Shown one piece after another: positions 8,310 to 16,514 of a stretch of 64,000 nucleotides of DNA. Origin of the DNA: JANQQJ01 sp046290575 (GTDB taxonomy: Bacteria; Pseudomonadota; Alphaproteobacteria; SMXS01); the NCBI GenBank assembly GCA_046290575.1, contig JBKAGX010000009.1, forward strand, positions 1-64,000. The letters are read 5' to 3'. The position numbers and the translations under genes were made by a program. Within the stretch, counting starts at the first letter, position 1, and each line of letters begins with the position of its first letter. The notes beneath the pieces are model-generated. The model saw only the letters and a program-made list of their open reading frames with translations, had not been told where the DNA came from and did not search any database.

Positions 8310-8938
8310 GCCTTCTTGGCGACCTCTTTCGCCAGCGCGGCCATTTCCTGACCCGCACGACTGCGCGGCGACGCCTCGGTAATGCCCCGGCCTTCCATCA
8401 GGCTGGAAGCGAAGGCTGTCCGGTTGCCAAGCGTGGTCTTGGCCACGGGCAGCTTTTCCTTCTTCAGCTCCGCCCTCAGATCATCCGCGAGATTGCTGCG
8501 CGGCGGCACCCGGTTGAGCACCAACAGAAAACCGGTCCGCGCCCGGTCGACAAGGTCCAATGTGGCGCGCATCGCCCAGACATCCATCGGGCTAAGCTGC
8601 AGTGGAATCAGCACGAGATCGGCCTCGCGCACGGCCTGGCGTGCCGCCGTTTCCGCGTGGGGCGGGGTGTCGATAACGATAAAGTCGTTCTTGCGTTTCA
8701 TCTGGGTGATCTGCGCTGGTGCCTTCCAGCCCTCGACGGTCGCAAAATCCAGCGCATACTCGTCGCCATAGCGCTCGACCCTGTGGTCGTGCCAGGCGCT
8801 GAGGCTTTGTTGCGGGTCAACATCAATCAGGCCAACGGTCTTCCCTGACTGACCAAGGGCGGTCGCTAGGTGTGCAGCCACACTGGTTTTTCCGGCGCCG
8901 CCTTTTTGCTGCGCCACAGCAATAATCTTCGCTGTCAT
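8306..8938 (-). CDS. ParA/MinD-like ATPase (orphan)
   Basis: A 210-residue ParA-superfamily ATPase. The deviant Walker A KGGAGKTSVAAHLA lies at about residues 12-25, Walker A' at LIDVDPQQS (38-46) and Walker B at FIVIDTPPHAE (86-96). The length is that of small ParA/MipZ-like proteins that position cargo on the nucoid or membrane. No parB, parS or minE-like gene is next to it. It lies 36 nt downstream of the histidine kinase on the same strand and may belong to that operon. Its cargo is unknown. Confidence 0.88.
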   Translation of the reverse strand: MTAKIIAVAQQKGGAGKTSVAAHLATALGQSGKTVGLIDVDPQQSLSAWHDHRVERYGDEYALDFATVEGWKAPAQITQMKRKNDFIVIDTPPHAETAARQAVREADLVLIPLQLSPMDVWAMRATLDLVDRARTGFLLVLNRVPPRSNLADDLRAELKKEKLPVAKTTLGNRTAFASSLMEGRGITEASPRSRAGQEMAALAKEVAKKA

Positions 8939-8974
8939 GTGAACTCTTTCGTATCAGGTGTTTATAGGGTGACT

Positions 8975-10375
8975 TTACCCAACACTTTGTTGCGCTGCAA
9001 CATCACCTGGATAGGGAAAGCTCATCCGGAAGATTGTGCCGCTGTCATCCGACTTGAAGAGCGTAATATCACCACCGTGGGCGCGCATGATTTCCTGCAC
9101 GTTGACCAGCCCGAGGCCTGATCCGCCCTTGGTGGTGCTGCCGACAAAAGGTTTGAAGAGATTGTCTCGCGCCAGCTTCGGCAGCCCTGGCCCGGTGTCG
9201 GCAACATCGATCACGCAGTTGCCGTTTTCTTCTCGGGCGCTGACGCTGACCTCGCCGTCGGTCTCGCCCAATGCCTGGCGGGCGTTGCGGATCAGGTTTT
9301 GCAGCGCTCTGAACACATGGTCTGGATCTGCCTCAATCTGGGTATTGGCGGGGACCTTGTTGACAAAAACCGGATGCGATTGACCATTGAGCCCCACCGA
9401 GCTAGCGATTTCGTCCACCAATGGGGATAATTCAAACAGAATAGGCCTGGGCTTCGGGTCTTCCGACTTGCCGTATTTCAGCGTCTGGGCACACAGGTCG
9501 ATGGCCCGGCCCACGGCGCTGACCAACATGGGTGAGGCCTTCTGTACCTTCGGGTCCTCGCTCCTGGCCATGCGTTCGGAGACCAATTGCGCGGTGGTCA
9601 GCATGTTGCGCAAATCATGATTAATCTTGGCGACCGCTTCGCCCAGATTGGCCAGCCGGGCCTTCTGCGCCAGCGACTGACGCACCTGCTCCTGCATCGC
9701 CTGCAATTCCCGCTCGACAGTGCCGATTTCATCCTGCCGGTCCGAGGGCTCGATAATCCGGCGGGGGTCTTCCGGCGCGGCGCTGAAGCGTTCCATGTTC
9801 TGCTGGATACGCTGCATCGGCCGGACGAAATAGCGGAACAGGGTCAGATAGATCAGTGCCGCGGTAAAAATGGAAATGATCAGCGACAGGATCAGGATGT
9901 TGCGTGCATAGGCTAGCATCGCATCGTGCAGCGGCTCTTCTTCCAGAATGATGGCGACATATTCGCCGCCGCCGACCTGGGCCGCCCCGGTGACCTGGAT
10001 GACATTTTCGGGCCCGTTCACAAGTGTCATCATCGCATCTTGGATGAGCGTTACCATTGAAGCGCCGCGCAAATCATAGGTCGCATCCAGCCCGGCAGGC
10101 ATTTCGTCGCTCAGCATCAGCGAGCGGGTCGCCTCGCGCTTGAGGATCACCGCCTTGACCATGGCGTTAGCCAGCAGTTCTTCTTCAAGTTCCGGGCTGA
10201 TATCTGCGTCAGGGGTTGCTTCGAGTGACAGGCTGGCAAGCTGCGCAGCCGCCAGCCGCTCCTCGAACCAGCCGACGCGGAATGACGCAATCGACGGCAC
10301 GAAGATCATGACTTCGGCCAGCATGACGAACAATATTGTCAGCACGAGCAGCCGCGCCGACATACTTTTGAGCAT
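8975..10375 (-). CDS. Membrane sensor histidine kinase
   Basis: A 466-residue histidine kinase. TM1 spans about residues 8-30 and TM2 about 158-182, enclosing a periplasmic sensor domain of about 125 residues. A HAMP-like linker follows (183-235). The phospho-acceptor His253 lies in AKINHDLRNML. The ATP-binding domain shows the N box NLIRNARQAL, G1 DVADTGPGLP and G2 GGSGLGLVNV. Asp follows His directly, with Asn two residues later, so it resembles the HDLRN class found in alphaproteobacteria. No response regulator lies next to it. It sits 13 nt after the TVP38 gene and is likely the third gene of a leftward operon. Confidence 0.9.
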   Translation of the reverse strand: MLKSMSARLLVLTILFVMLAEVMIFVPSIASFRVGWFEERLAAAQLASLSLEATPDADISPELEEELLANAMVKAVILKREATRSLMLSDEMPAGLDATYDLRGASMVTLIQDAMMTLVNGPENVIQVTGAAQVGGGEYVAIILEEEPLHDAMLAYARNILILSLIISIFTAALIYLTLFRYFVRPMQRIQQNMERFSAAPEDPRRIIEPSDRQDEIGTVERELQAMQEQVRQSLAQKARLANLGEAVAKINHDLRNMLTTAQLVSERMARSEDPKVQKASPMLVSAVGRAIDLCAQTLKYGKSEDPKPRPILFELSPLVDEIASSVGLNGQSHPVFVNKVPANTQIEADPDHVFRALQNLIRNARQALGETDGEVSVSAREENGNCVIDVADTGPGLPKLARDNLFKPFVGSTTKGGSGLGLVNVQEIMRAHGGDITLFKSDDSGTIFRMSFPYPGDVAAQQSVG

Positions 10376-10388
10376 ACGCTCTCCCGCG

Positions 10389-11120
10389 CTACGCCGTTTT
10401 TTTGCGTATCCGCTTGAGAATAACAGGAATCATGGCCAAAACGGCAAGCCCCAGGATCGGCAGCAGATATTGCGGCTCGAAGATCAAGCCCAGATCCGGA
10501 TCGCGCTCGTCGATGAATTCGCCAAGACCCGCGCCCAGCGCCGCATAGACAAAAGTACCGGGGATAATGCCGAAAAAGGTCGTCAGCATATAGACACGCA
10601 GTTTCACGCCAAGCAGTCCGGGTACAATATTGACGATGAAGAACGGGAACGCCGGTACCAGCCGCAGAAACAGCATGTAACTGACGGCGTCTTCCTGAAA
10701 GCCCTCACGCATTTTCTGCACCGCGCCGCCAGCCCGGTCCCGCAGCACGTCGGCAAAAGCAGTCCGCGCCGCTAGGAACAGTGCCGTGGCGCCCAATGTT
10801 GCGCCAAAAACGACAGTCAGACCGCCCCACAACCAGCCAAACAAAAAACCGCCGACCAATGTCAGCACCGTGCCGGTCGGCGGCACGGCGGTGATCATGG
10901 CAGCGTACCCCAATGCGAAGATAACATAGGCCAGCACGCCCCAGCGGTTCACCCAGTCCACAAGAGCGTCTTTATTGTCCCGCAGCGCGTCAAACGAGAC
11001 ATAGCTGTCCAGGCCCAATGCGAAGAACCCCGCAAACGCTGCGACAATGACCGCTATCGGCAACAACTTGCCGATTGAAAATTTTTTCGGCGTTGCCTGT
11101 GTGCCGGCGTCTTCCGTCAT
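10389..11120 (-). CDS. TVP38/TMEM64 family membrane protein
   Basis: A 243-residue polytopic membrane protein of the TVP38/TMEM64 (VTT/SNARE-associated, DedA-related) family. Hydrophobic segments lie at about residues 17-37, 57-76, 84-112, 161-180, 191-212 and 217-237. The family region GGFLFGWLWGGLTVVFGATLGATALFL and the helix FLRLVPAFPFFIVNIVPGLLGV are clear. The DedA superfamily includes lipid scramblases and flippases and affects membrane homeostasis. It starts 9 nt after the DUF547 gene, and that pair is often seen together. The exact substrate is unknown. Confidence 0.9.
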   Translation of the reverse strand: MTEDAGTQATPKKFSIGKLLPIAVIVAAFAGFFALGLDSYVSFDALRDNKDALVDWVNRWGVLAYVIFALGYAAMITAVPPTGTVLTLVGGFLFGWLWGGLTVVFGATLGATALFLAARTAFADVLRDRAGGAVQKMREGFQEDAVSYMLFLRLVPAFPFFIVNIVPGLLGVKLRVYMLTTFFGIIPGTFVYAALGAGLGEFIDERDPDLGLIFEPQYLLPILGLAVLAMIPVILKRIRKKTA

Positions 11121-11129
11121 CCGATATCC

Positions 11130-11966
11130 TCAATCCGCATCGTTAAGCGACCAGTCATACTCATAGTCGCGTATGTCCTCGACGGTGCCCAGCCGGGCGG
11201 TCAACTCGGGTCCCGCATAGCGCTTCAAATGGGCGATGATGCCCCGTTCGGACCCGCCGAAGTCGGGATCATACCAGTCATAGATCTGCGATGCGGTCAA
11301 CCTGCCCCGATCGTCGAAGGTCGCAGCGCGTGGGTGGTTCACATAGTCACGCGCAGCTTTGTCAAGCATGGCTTCCAACCGGTCTGCGGTGAATGGCACC
11401 GGCGCCAGGTTGGGGCAGCCGATAGACGCGCAATTGACACCGTAGTGGATTCTGTTGTCCTGCCAGATCGGCCGCATGATCCCGTGTTCAATGTCATCGA
11501 GGGACAGGCGCTGTCCCTCGACGGTGACGAGGTCGCGCTTCCAGGGGCCGGGAGAGAAGAACCCGCCGGACAGCACCTTGCGAATCGATTTCACGGGATA
11601 GGCCTCGATCACGATCTTGACCGTGACAGCGTTATAGAGATTGAACCAATAGGCCATCTGTTCGTTGCGGTTCAGGGTGGAGACCGGCGTCGTTTCCAAC
11701 CTGACGACATAATTATCCAGCGCCGCCTTATCAGCTGGCGTGACCGCGCCATAGCGCAGCCGGTTTACCCCGTCCGCGCCTTCTAGCAGATAGGTCTTGA
11801 GAAATTCCGCCCATGGTCCATGGTCCACAACAGCCGTGGATTGCGCCTCGTGCTGTAGCCAGCGGGGGTCGATCAGCTCCGACTTTGGTCCCTTGAATGC
11901 CTGCGCAGAAACCGGCATCAAAGACAGCACCAACACCACAACAACAGGGCGAAATCGCACGGACAA
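11130..11966 (-). CDS. DUF547 domain-containing exported protein
   Basis: A 278-residue protein with an N-terminal signal peptide (VVVLVLSLMPVSAQA, cleavage near residue 23). The DUF547 domain fills about residues 80-250. Typical patterns are NEQMAYWFNLYNAVTVKIV, SLDDIEHGIMRP, IHYGVNCASIGCPNLAPVPF and YDWYDPDFGG. The conserved Cys-Ala-Ser and His residues recall a papain-like fold, but activity is not established. It is the first gene of a leftward run with TVP38, the histidine kinase and perhaps ParA. It shares its upstream region with rpmH on the other strand. Confidence 0.88.
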   Translation of the reverse strand: MSVRFRPVVVVLVLSLMPVSAQAFKGPKSELIDPRWLQHEAQSTAVVDHGPWAEFLKTYLLEGADGVNRLRYGAVTPADKAALDNYVVRLETTPVSTLNRNEQMAYWFNLYNAVTVKIVIEAYPVKSIRKVLSGGFFSPGPWKRDLVTVEGQRLSLDDIEHGIMRPIWQDNRIHYGVNCASIGCPNLAPVPFTADRLEAMLDKAARDYVNHPRAATFDDRGRLTASQIYDWYDPDFGGSERGIIAHLKRYAGPELTARLGTVEDIRDYEYDWSLNDAD

Positions 11967-12078
11967 ACCTCCTTTGAGCGGCCGGATCCTCCGGCGTACT
12001 CAGGAACCTAGCCTGTTCGCGGCAAAAGTCAGCCGGTCTCACTGCTTCGTGACTGCTGTTGATCGGGCGATCATCGAT

Positions 12079-12107
12079 TTGACTTCGTCTGGGCCAGCGA
12101 CTATATA
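12079..12107 (+). promoter_or_regulatory. Strong promoter for rpmH
   Basis: TTGACT at 12079-12084 and TATATA at 12102-12107 are separated by exactly 17 nt. Initiation near 12114 would leave a leader of about 34 nt before rpmH. The fit to the sigma-70 consensus is good, as expected for a ribosomal protein and RNase P operon. Confidence 0.75.
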
Positions 12108-12147
12108 CCGCTCCTTCAAATTTGGCCCGAACGCCACCGGAGTGAAC

Positions 12148-12282
12148 ATGAAACGCACCTTCCAACCGTCCAAGCTGGTCCGCAAGCGCCGCCACGGCTT
12201 CCGCTCCCGCATGGCGAGCGTCGGTGGCCGTAATGTCCTCAAGGCGCGCCGCGCCAAGGGCCGCAAGCGCCTGTCGGCCTGA
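12148..12282 (+). CDS. rpmH: 50S ribosomal protein L34
   Basis: A 44-residue, very basic protein beginning MKRTFQPSKLVRKRRHGFR, identical in style and length to L34. It binds 23S rRNA in the large subunit. The ATG at 12148 is chosen because the family always begins here; a longer in-frame ORF starting at 11797 is an artefact. It starts the rpmH-rnpA-yidD-yidC block behind a strong promoter. Confidence 0.98.
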   Translation: MKRTFQPSKLVRKRRHGFRSRMASVGGRNVLKARRAKGRKRLSA

Positions 12283-12305
12283 TGCCGCCCGGCGCCTAGA
12301 GCGCC

Positions 12306-12677
12306 ATGACGTCCCCAGATCCCGCGAACGAGCAACCGGCGCGCCTCAAAAAGCGTGGCGATTTTCTGCGTGTGGCCCGCACCGGCAGCAAATGGGTGAC
12401 AAAGGGGCTGGTGCTTCAGGCGGCAGCGCAACCCGGGACACTGGACACAGAGGGGACCCGCGTTGGCTTTACCGTCAGCCGCAAGGTCGGCAACGCCGTG
12501 GCCCGCAATCGTGCGCGGCGCCGGCTGAAGGAAGCAGCGCGCCAAGTCATGCCTGATATGGCGCGGCCAGCTATTGATTATGTGGTGATTGGCAGGCATA
12601 CAACCCTGCAACGCCCGTGGCCCAAACTGGTGCACGACCTGGAAACCGCCCTGAAGCGCATTAGACTCGAAGAGTGA
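12306..12677 (+). CDS. rnpA: Ribonuclease P protein component
   Basis: A 123-residue RnpA, the protein cofactor that helps the RNase P RNA bind pre-tRNA leaders. The N-terminal RLKKRGDFLRVARTG and the signature RVGFTVSRKVGNAVARNRARRRLKEA (RNR motif) are intact. It follows rpmH by 23 nt, and its TGA overlaps the yidD ATG. Confidence 0.97.
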   Translation: MTSPDPANEQPARLKKRGDFLRVARTGSKWVTKGLVLQAAAQPGTLDTEGTRVGFTVSRKVGNAVARNRARRRLKEAARQVMPDMARPAIDYVVIGRHTTLQRPWPKLVHDLETALKRIRLEE

Positions 12678-12949
12678 TGATAATGAAACGCGCCCTGACG
12701 TGGCTGCTGTCGCTTCCGATCCGGTTTTATCGCCTCGTGCTATCGCCGGTGTTACCGCAAAGCTGCCGCTACCACCCGACCTGCTCATCCTATGCGCTTG
12801 AAGCGCTTCAGGTGCACGGGCCGCTGAAGGGCCTGTGGTTGACGGCCAAACGTCTGGGCCGCTGTCACCCCTGGGGCGGGCACGGTCTTGACCCGGTGCC
12901 GCCCGCGGCTGAGCACAGCTGCAACCACCACCATCACGCTCACCGCTAG
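12677..12949 (+). CDS. yidD: Membrane protein insertion efficiency factor YidD
   Basis: A 90-residue YidD. The start is ATG 12677 (TGATG overlap with rnpA) or ATG 12683. The track from 12674 would use GTG. The core IRFYRLVLSPVLPQSCRYHP, then TCSSYALEALQVHGPLKGLWL and RLGRCHPWGGHGLDPVP, is complete, with its conserved Cys residues. YidD is a small peripheral membrane protein that aids insertion by YidC, encoded 12 nt downstream. The unusual feature is a C-terminal tail EHSCNHHHHAHR, rich in His, which could bind metal. Confidence 0.95.
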   Translation: MIMKRALTWLLSLPIRFYRLVLSPVLPQSCRYHPTCSSYALEALQVHGPLKGLWLTAKRLGRCHPWGGHGLDPVPPAAEHSCNHHHHAHR

Positions 12950-12961
12950 GCCACCGCCCCT

Positions 12962-14719
12962 ATGCAAGACCAGCGCAATTTTATTCTTTTTATCCTGATC
13001 TCGTTCGGGCTGCTGATGACCTATCAGTTCTTTGTGCCCGAGGTGGACCCCACGGTCGAAGAACAACAAATCCAGCAGCCTGCCATTGGTCCGGAAAACC
13101 TTGCTGCAGGTGAGATTGCGCCGCCGGCACCGGCGGCAGCTGGCGTAGACGGGTCAACACCCCTGCCCACGGCGCAGCCTGTGGCCTCGGCACCGCGTGA
13201 CCGGGGCGCCGTGATCGGAGAATCGGACCGTATTGAAATCCGCTCGTCGAAACTGTCCGGCTCCATTCGCCTGAAAGGTGGCCGCATCGATGATTTGATG
13301 CTGCTGGGATACCATGTCGATCTGGACGAAAATTCACCCTATGTGACGCTTTTATCCCCGGCCGGTACAGCCAATCCCTATTTTGCCGATTTCGGCTGGA
13401 TCAGCACCACCGGCAGCAATCAGGGTTTGCCGAACCCCGGCACCGTCTGGCGGGCGGACCGCACTGTGCTGGAACCGGGTACGCCGGTGACGCTGACCTG
13501 GGACAATGGCGCCGGCCTGACCTTCACCCGCGTCTATACGCTCGATGAAAACTACATGCTCGATGTGGTCCAGCGGGTGGAGAACCGGACCGGCCAGCCG
13601 GTGAACATTCAGCCCTATGGGGTTGTGGATCGGACCGGCACACCTGACGTGCTGGGCTTTTTCATCCTGCATGAAGGGTTGTTGGGGGTTCTAGGCGGGG
13701 AACTTAAAGAAGTCGACTATGACGACATTCAAGATGACCCCGTCGCACCGATCAGCAGCACCGATGGCTGGCTGGGGATTACCGACAAGTACTGGCTGAT
13801 GGCGCTGATTCCGGAGCAGGGCAAGGCCTTTACCGGTGAATATTCCTACCTCAAGCACAACAACCGCGACCGTTATCGCACCAGTGCCGTGCACGGATTG
13901 CCGCCTGTTGAATCCGGCGCCGTTGCAGAGACTACAACGCATCTGTTTGCGGGCGCCAAAGTCAGTGCGCTGATCGACGGCTATGCGGAAACCCTCAATA
14001 TCAAGAATTTCGACCGCGCGATCGACTGGGGCTGGTTCTACTGGCTGACCCGGCCACTGTTCTGGCTGCTGATGCAGCTGCAGGGTCTGGTCGGCAATTT
14101 CGGCGTCGCCATCCTGCTGGTCACGGTCCTCATCAAGGCCGCCTTCTTCACGCTGGCCAACAAGTCCTATGTGGCCATGAGCAAGATGCGCAAGGTCCAG
14201 CCGAAGATGAAGGAGATCCAGGAGAAGTTCAAAGACGACCAGCAGAAACAGCGCGAAGCGATGTTCAAGCTCTACCAGGATGAAAAGGTGAACCCGGTAT
14301 CCGGCTGTTTACCGATGCTGGTGCAGATTCCGGTCTTCTTTGCGCTCTACAAAGTGCTCTTTGTCTCGATCGAGATGCGGCACGCGCCGTTCTTCGGCTG
14401 GGTCAAGGATCTCTCGGCGCCCGACCCGCTGTTGATCACCAACCTGTTCGGGCTGATTCCATTCGATCCGCCCACCTTCCTGGCCATCGGCCTGTGGCCG
14501 GTGCTGATGGGGCTCAGCATGTGGGGCCAACAGAAGCTGAATCCGGCGCCGCCCGACAAAATTCAGGCGCGGATCTTCATGTTCCTGCCGATCCTGTTCA
14601 CCTTCATGCTGGCGGGCTTCCCGGTCGGGCTGGTGATCTACTGGACCTGGAACAACGTGCTGACCATCGCCCAGCAATGGGTGATCATGAAGCGGCACGG
14701 CGCCTTCGATAACGACTGA
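12962..14719 (+). CDS. yidC: Membrane protein insertase YidC
   Basis: A 585-residue YidC/Oxa1 insertase, which inserts and folds inner-membrane proteins alone or with SecYEG. TM1 is at about residues 7-25. A Pro/Ala-rich linker runs to about residue 75, and the large periplasmic beta-super-sandwich domain covers about 78-345. The five-TM core follows, including VGNFGVAILLVTVLIKAAFF with its conserved Arg/Lys-containing groove region, MRKVQPKMKEIQEKFKDD, NPVSGCLPMLVQIPVFFALY and the last helix FMLAGFPVGLVIYWTWNN. The length is usual for alphaproteobacteria. It is followed 4 nt later by engB. Confidence 0.97.
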   Translation: MQDQRNFILFILISFGLLMTYQFFVPEVDPTVEEQQIQQPAIGPENLAAGEIAPPAPAAAGVDGSTPLPTAQPVASAPRDRGAVIGESDRIEIRSSKLSGSIRLKGGRIDDLMLLGYHVDLDENSPYVTLLSPAGTANPYFADFGWISTTGSNQGLPNPGTVWRADRTVLEPGTPVTLTWDNGAGLTFTRVYTLDENYMLDVVQRVENRTGQPVNIQPYGVVDRTGTPDVLGFFILHEGLLGVLGGELKEVDYDDIQDDPVAPISSTDGWLGITDKYWLMALIPEQGKAFTGEYSYLKHNNRDRYRTSAVHGLPPVESGAVAETTTHLFAGAKVSALIDGYAETLNIKNFDRAIDWGWFYWLTRPLFWLLMQLQGLVGNFGVAILLVTVLIKAAFFTLANKSYVAMSKMRKVQPKMKEIQEKFKDDQQKQREAMFKLYQDEKVNPVSGCLPMLVQIPVFFALYKVLFVSIEMRHAPFFGWVKDLSAPDPLLITNLFGLIPFDPPTFLAIGLWPVLMGLSMWGQQKLNPAPPDKIQARIFMFLPILFTFMLAGFPVGLVIYWTWNNVLTIAQQWVIMKRHGAFDND

Positions 14720-14723
14720 GATC

Positions 14724-15383
14724 ATGACCGCATCCGATCAGGAAGATGAAGCGGCGCTGGAGCGCGGCCGCAAATTCTTTGCCCGCGAATGCGAATTCAT
14801 GCTGGGCGTCGCCGAGCTGGGCCAGTTGCCCACCGCCGACGTGCCCGAGATTGCCTTCGCCGGCCGCTCCAATGTCGGCAAATCCAGCCTCTTGAACGCG
14901 TTGACTGGCCGCAAGGACCTGGCGCGAACGTCGAACACGCCGGGCCGCACGCAGCAGCTCAACTTTTTCAAGATCGAGCATCCGGAGCAGGGCACCCTCT
15001 ATCTGGTGGACCTGCCCGGCTATGGCTATGCGCGTGTCTCGAAAAGTCAGGTTGCCGAATGGACCGAGCTTCTCAAAACCTATCTGCGCGGGCGGCCAAC
15101 GCTGCGCCGGGCCATCATGCTGATCGATGCCCGCCACGGCATCAAGGATACCGACCGCGAAATCATGGGTATGCTGGACGAGGCTGCCGTCTCCTATCAG
15201 GCTGTCCTGACCAAGGCCGACAAGGTGAAGCCTGCCGCACTGGACAAGGTTCTGGCCGAAACCGCCGCAGAACTTGCCAAGCACGTAGCTGCGCATCCCA
15301 GCATTTCCGTGACCAGCACGGTGACTGGCCTGGGTATTCCCGAACTGCGTGCCGACCTCGCCGCACTGGCCTCAACTGGCTAG
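14724..15383 (+). CDS. engB: Ribosome biogenesis GTPase EngB (YihA/YsxC)
   Basis: A 219-residue GTPase of the EngB family needed for 50S subunit assembly. G1 is GRSNVGKSSLLNAL (about residues 46-59), with the family start FAGRSNVGKSSL. G2 is SNTPGRTQQLNFF, G3 is DLPGYGYARVSK and G4 is TKADK near residue 167. It follows yidC by 4 nt, an arrangement common in alphaproteobacteria. Confidence 0.96.
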   Translation: MTASDQEDEAALERGRKFFARECEFMLGVAELGQLPTADVPEIAFAGRSNVGKSSLLNALTGRKDLARTSNTPGRTQQLNFFKIEHPEQGTLYLVDLPGYGYARVSKSQVAEWTELLKTYLRGRPTLRRAIMLIDARHGIKDTDREIMGMLDEAAVSYQAVLTKADKVKPAALDKVLAETAAELAKHVAAHPSISVTSTVTGLGIPELRADLAALASTG

Positions 15384-15486
15384 ACGCGTCCGCTCCCCCT
15401 TCGAGACACTCGCCAGAACCATCACAGATCGTGCCGCATGTGTTGTCGAAAGGCTCGTTCCTCTGCGCGAACGGACCCAAAAGAAA

Positions 15487-15543
15487 CCGTTCGTGCTGAG
15501 GAGACCTAAGCACTTGCGAAGGTCGTCTCCGAAGTACGAGCGG
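15487..15543. repeat. REP-like imperfect palindrome
   Basis: In the 228-nt gap between engB and argB, CCGTTCGTGCTGAGGAGACC (left arm) faces AGGTCGTCTCC...GTACGAGCGG (right arm) across a short middle. It has the general look of the mobile intergenic palindromes of alphaproteobacteria that begin CGTTCGTGCTGAGG. A second, weaker C/G-rich match lies just upstream at about 15395-15475. Only one full copy is seen in this window. Confidence 0.5.
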
Positions 15544-15611
15544 CTGAAGACTGGCCTCAAGCGCCTGATTCAGCTATAAGCCGCGCCGTTTAAAGCCCTT
15601 TAGAGGAACTC

Positions 15612-16514
15612 ATGCCCGACAGCCGGAGCCTTGAAGACCAGTTGATGACCGCCGCGACCCTGTCGGAGGCGCTGCCGTTCATGCGCAAATATGCCGGCGC
15701 GACCATCGTCATCAAATATGGTGGTCACGCCATGGGCGATATGGACCTGGCTGACAAATTCGCGCGTGACATCGTGCTGATGAAGCAGGTCGGCATCAAC
15801 CCGGTGGTGGTGCATGGCGGCGGCCCGCAGATCAAAGAGATGATGGACCGGCTCCGCATTGAGAGCGAGTTCATCGACGGGCTGCGTGTGACGGACGCGG
15901 CGACCATGGAAATCGTCGAAATGGTGCTGGCGGGCCGCATCAACAAGGAGATCGCCGCCTCCATCAATCGGGTGGGCGGCAATGCGGTGGGCCTGTCGGG
16001 CCGCGACGGTGATCTGATGCTGGCCAGGAAGCTCAAGCGCACCAAGCGCGACCCGGATTCCAATATTGAACGCGTGCTGGACCTGGGGTTTGTCGGTGAG
16101 CCGCAGGCGGTGAACCCGCATGTGCTGGAAGTGCTGGCGGAATCAGATGTGATCCCGGTCATCGCCCCCATAGGCTATGGTGCAGAGGGTGAGACCTTCA
16201 ACATCAATGCCGATACATTCGCCGGGGCTGTCGCCGCCGCCACCCACGCCAGGCGCTTGCTGCTGCTGACCGACGTATCGGGTGTGCTCTCCAAAGACGG
16301 TGAGTTGCTGACAAGGCTAACCGAAGCCGATCTGCGCGCCCTGATCGAGGATGGCACCGTCGCCGGCGGCATGATCCCCAAGGTGGAAACCTGCCTGTCG
16401 GCGCTGAAACAGGGCGTCAAAGCCGCCGTCATCATGGATGGCCGGGTGCCGCACTCCCTGCTGCTGGAACTCTTTACATCCCACGGCATCGGCACGCTGA
16501 TCGGCCGGAGTTAG
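15612..16514 (+). CDS. argB: Acetylglutamate kinase
   Basis: A 300-residue ArgB, which phosphorylates N-acetylglutamate in step two of arginine synthesis. YGGHAM (after VIKYGGHAMGD), VVHGGGPQIKEMMDRL, the RVTDAATMEIVEMVLAGRIN segment and NINADTFAGAVAAATHARRL are all typical. The N-terminal helix SLEDQLMTAATLSEALPFM fits the arginine-inhibited hexameric form. The ATG follows TAGAGGAACTC. It ends in a 4-nt overlap with the convergent deacylase gene. argE and argF are elsewhere in the window. Confidence 0.96.
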   Translation: MPDSRSLEDQLMTAATLSEALPFMRKYAGATIVIKYGGHAMGDMDLADKFARDIVLMKQVGINPVVVHGGGPQIKEMMDRLRIESEFIDGLRVTDAATMEIVEMVLAGRINKEIAASINRVGGNAVGLSGRDGDLMLARKLKRTKRDPDSNIERVLDLGFVGEPQAVNPHVLEVLAESDVIPVIAPIGYGAEGETFNINADTFAGAVAAATHARRLLLLTDVSGVLSKDGELLTRLTEADLRALIEDGTVAGGMIPKVETCLSALKQGVKAAVIMDGRVPHSLLLELFTSHGIGTLIGRS

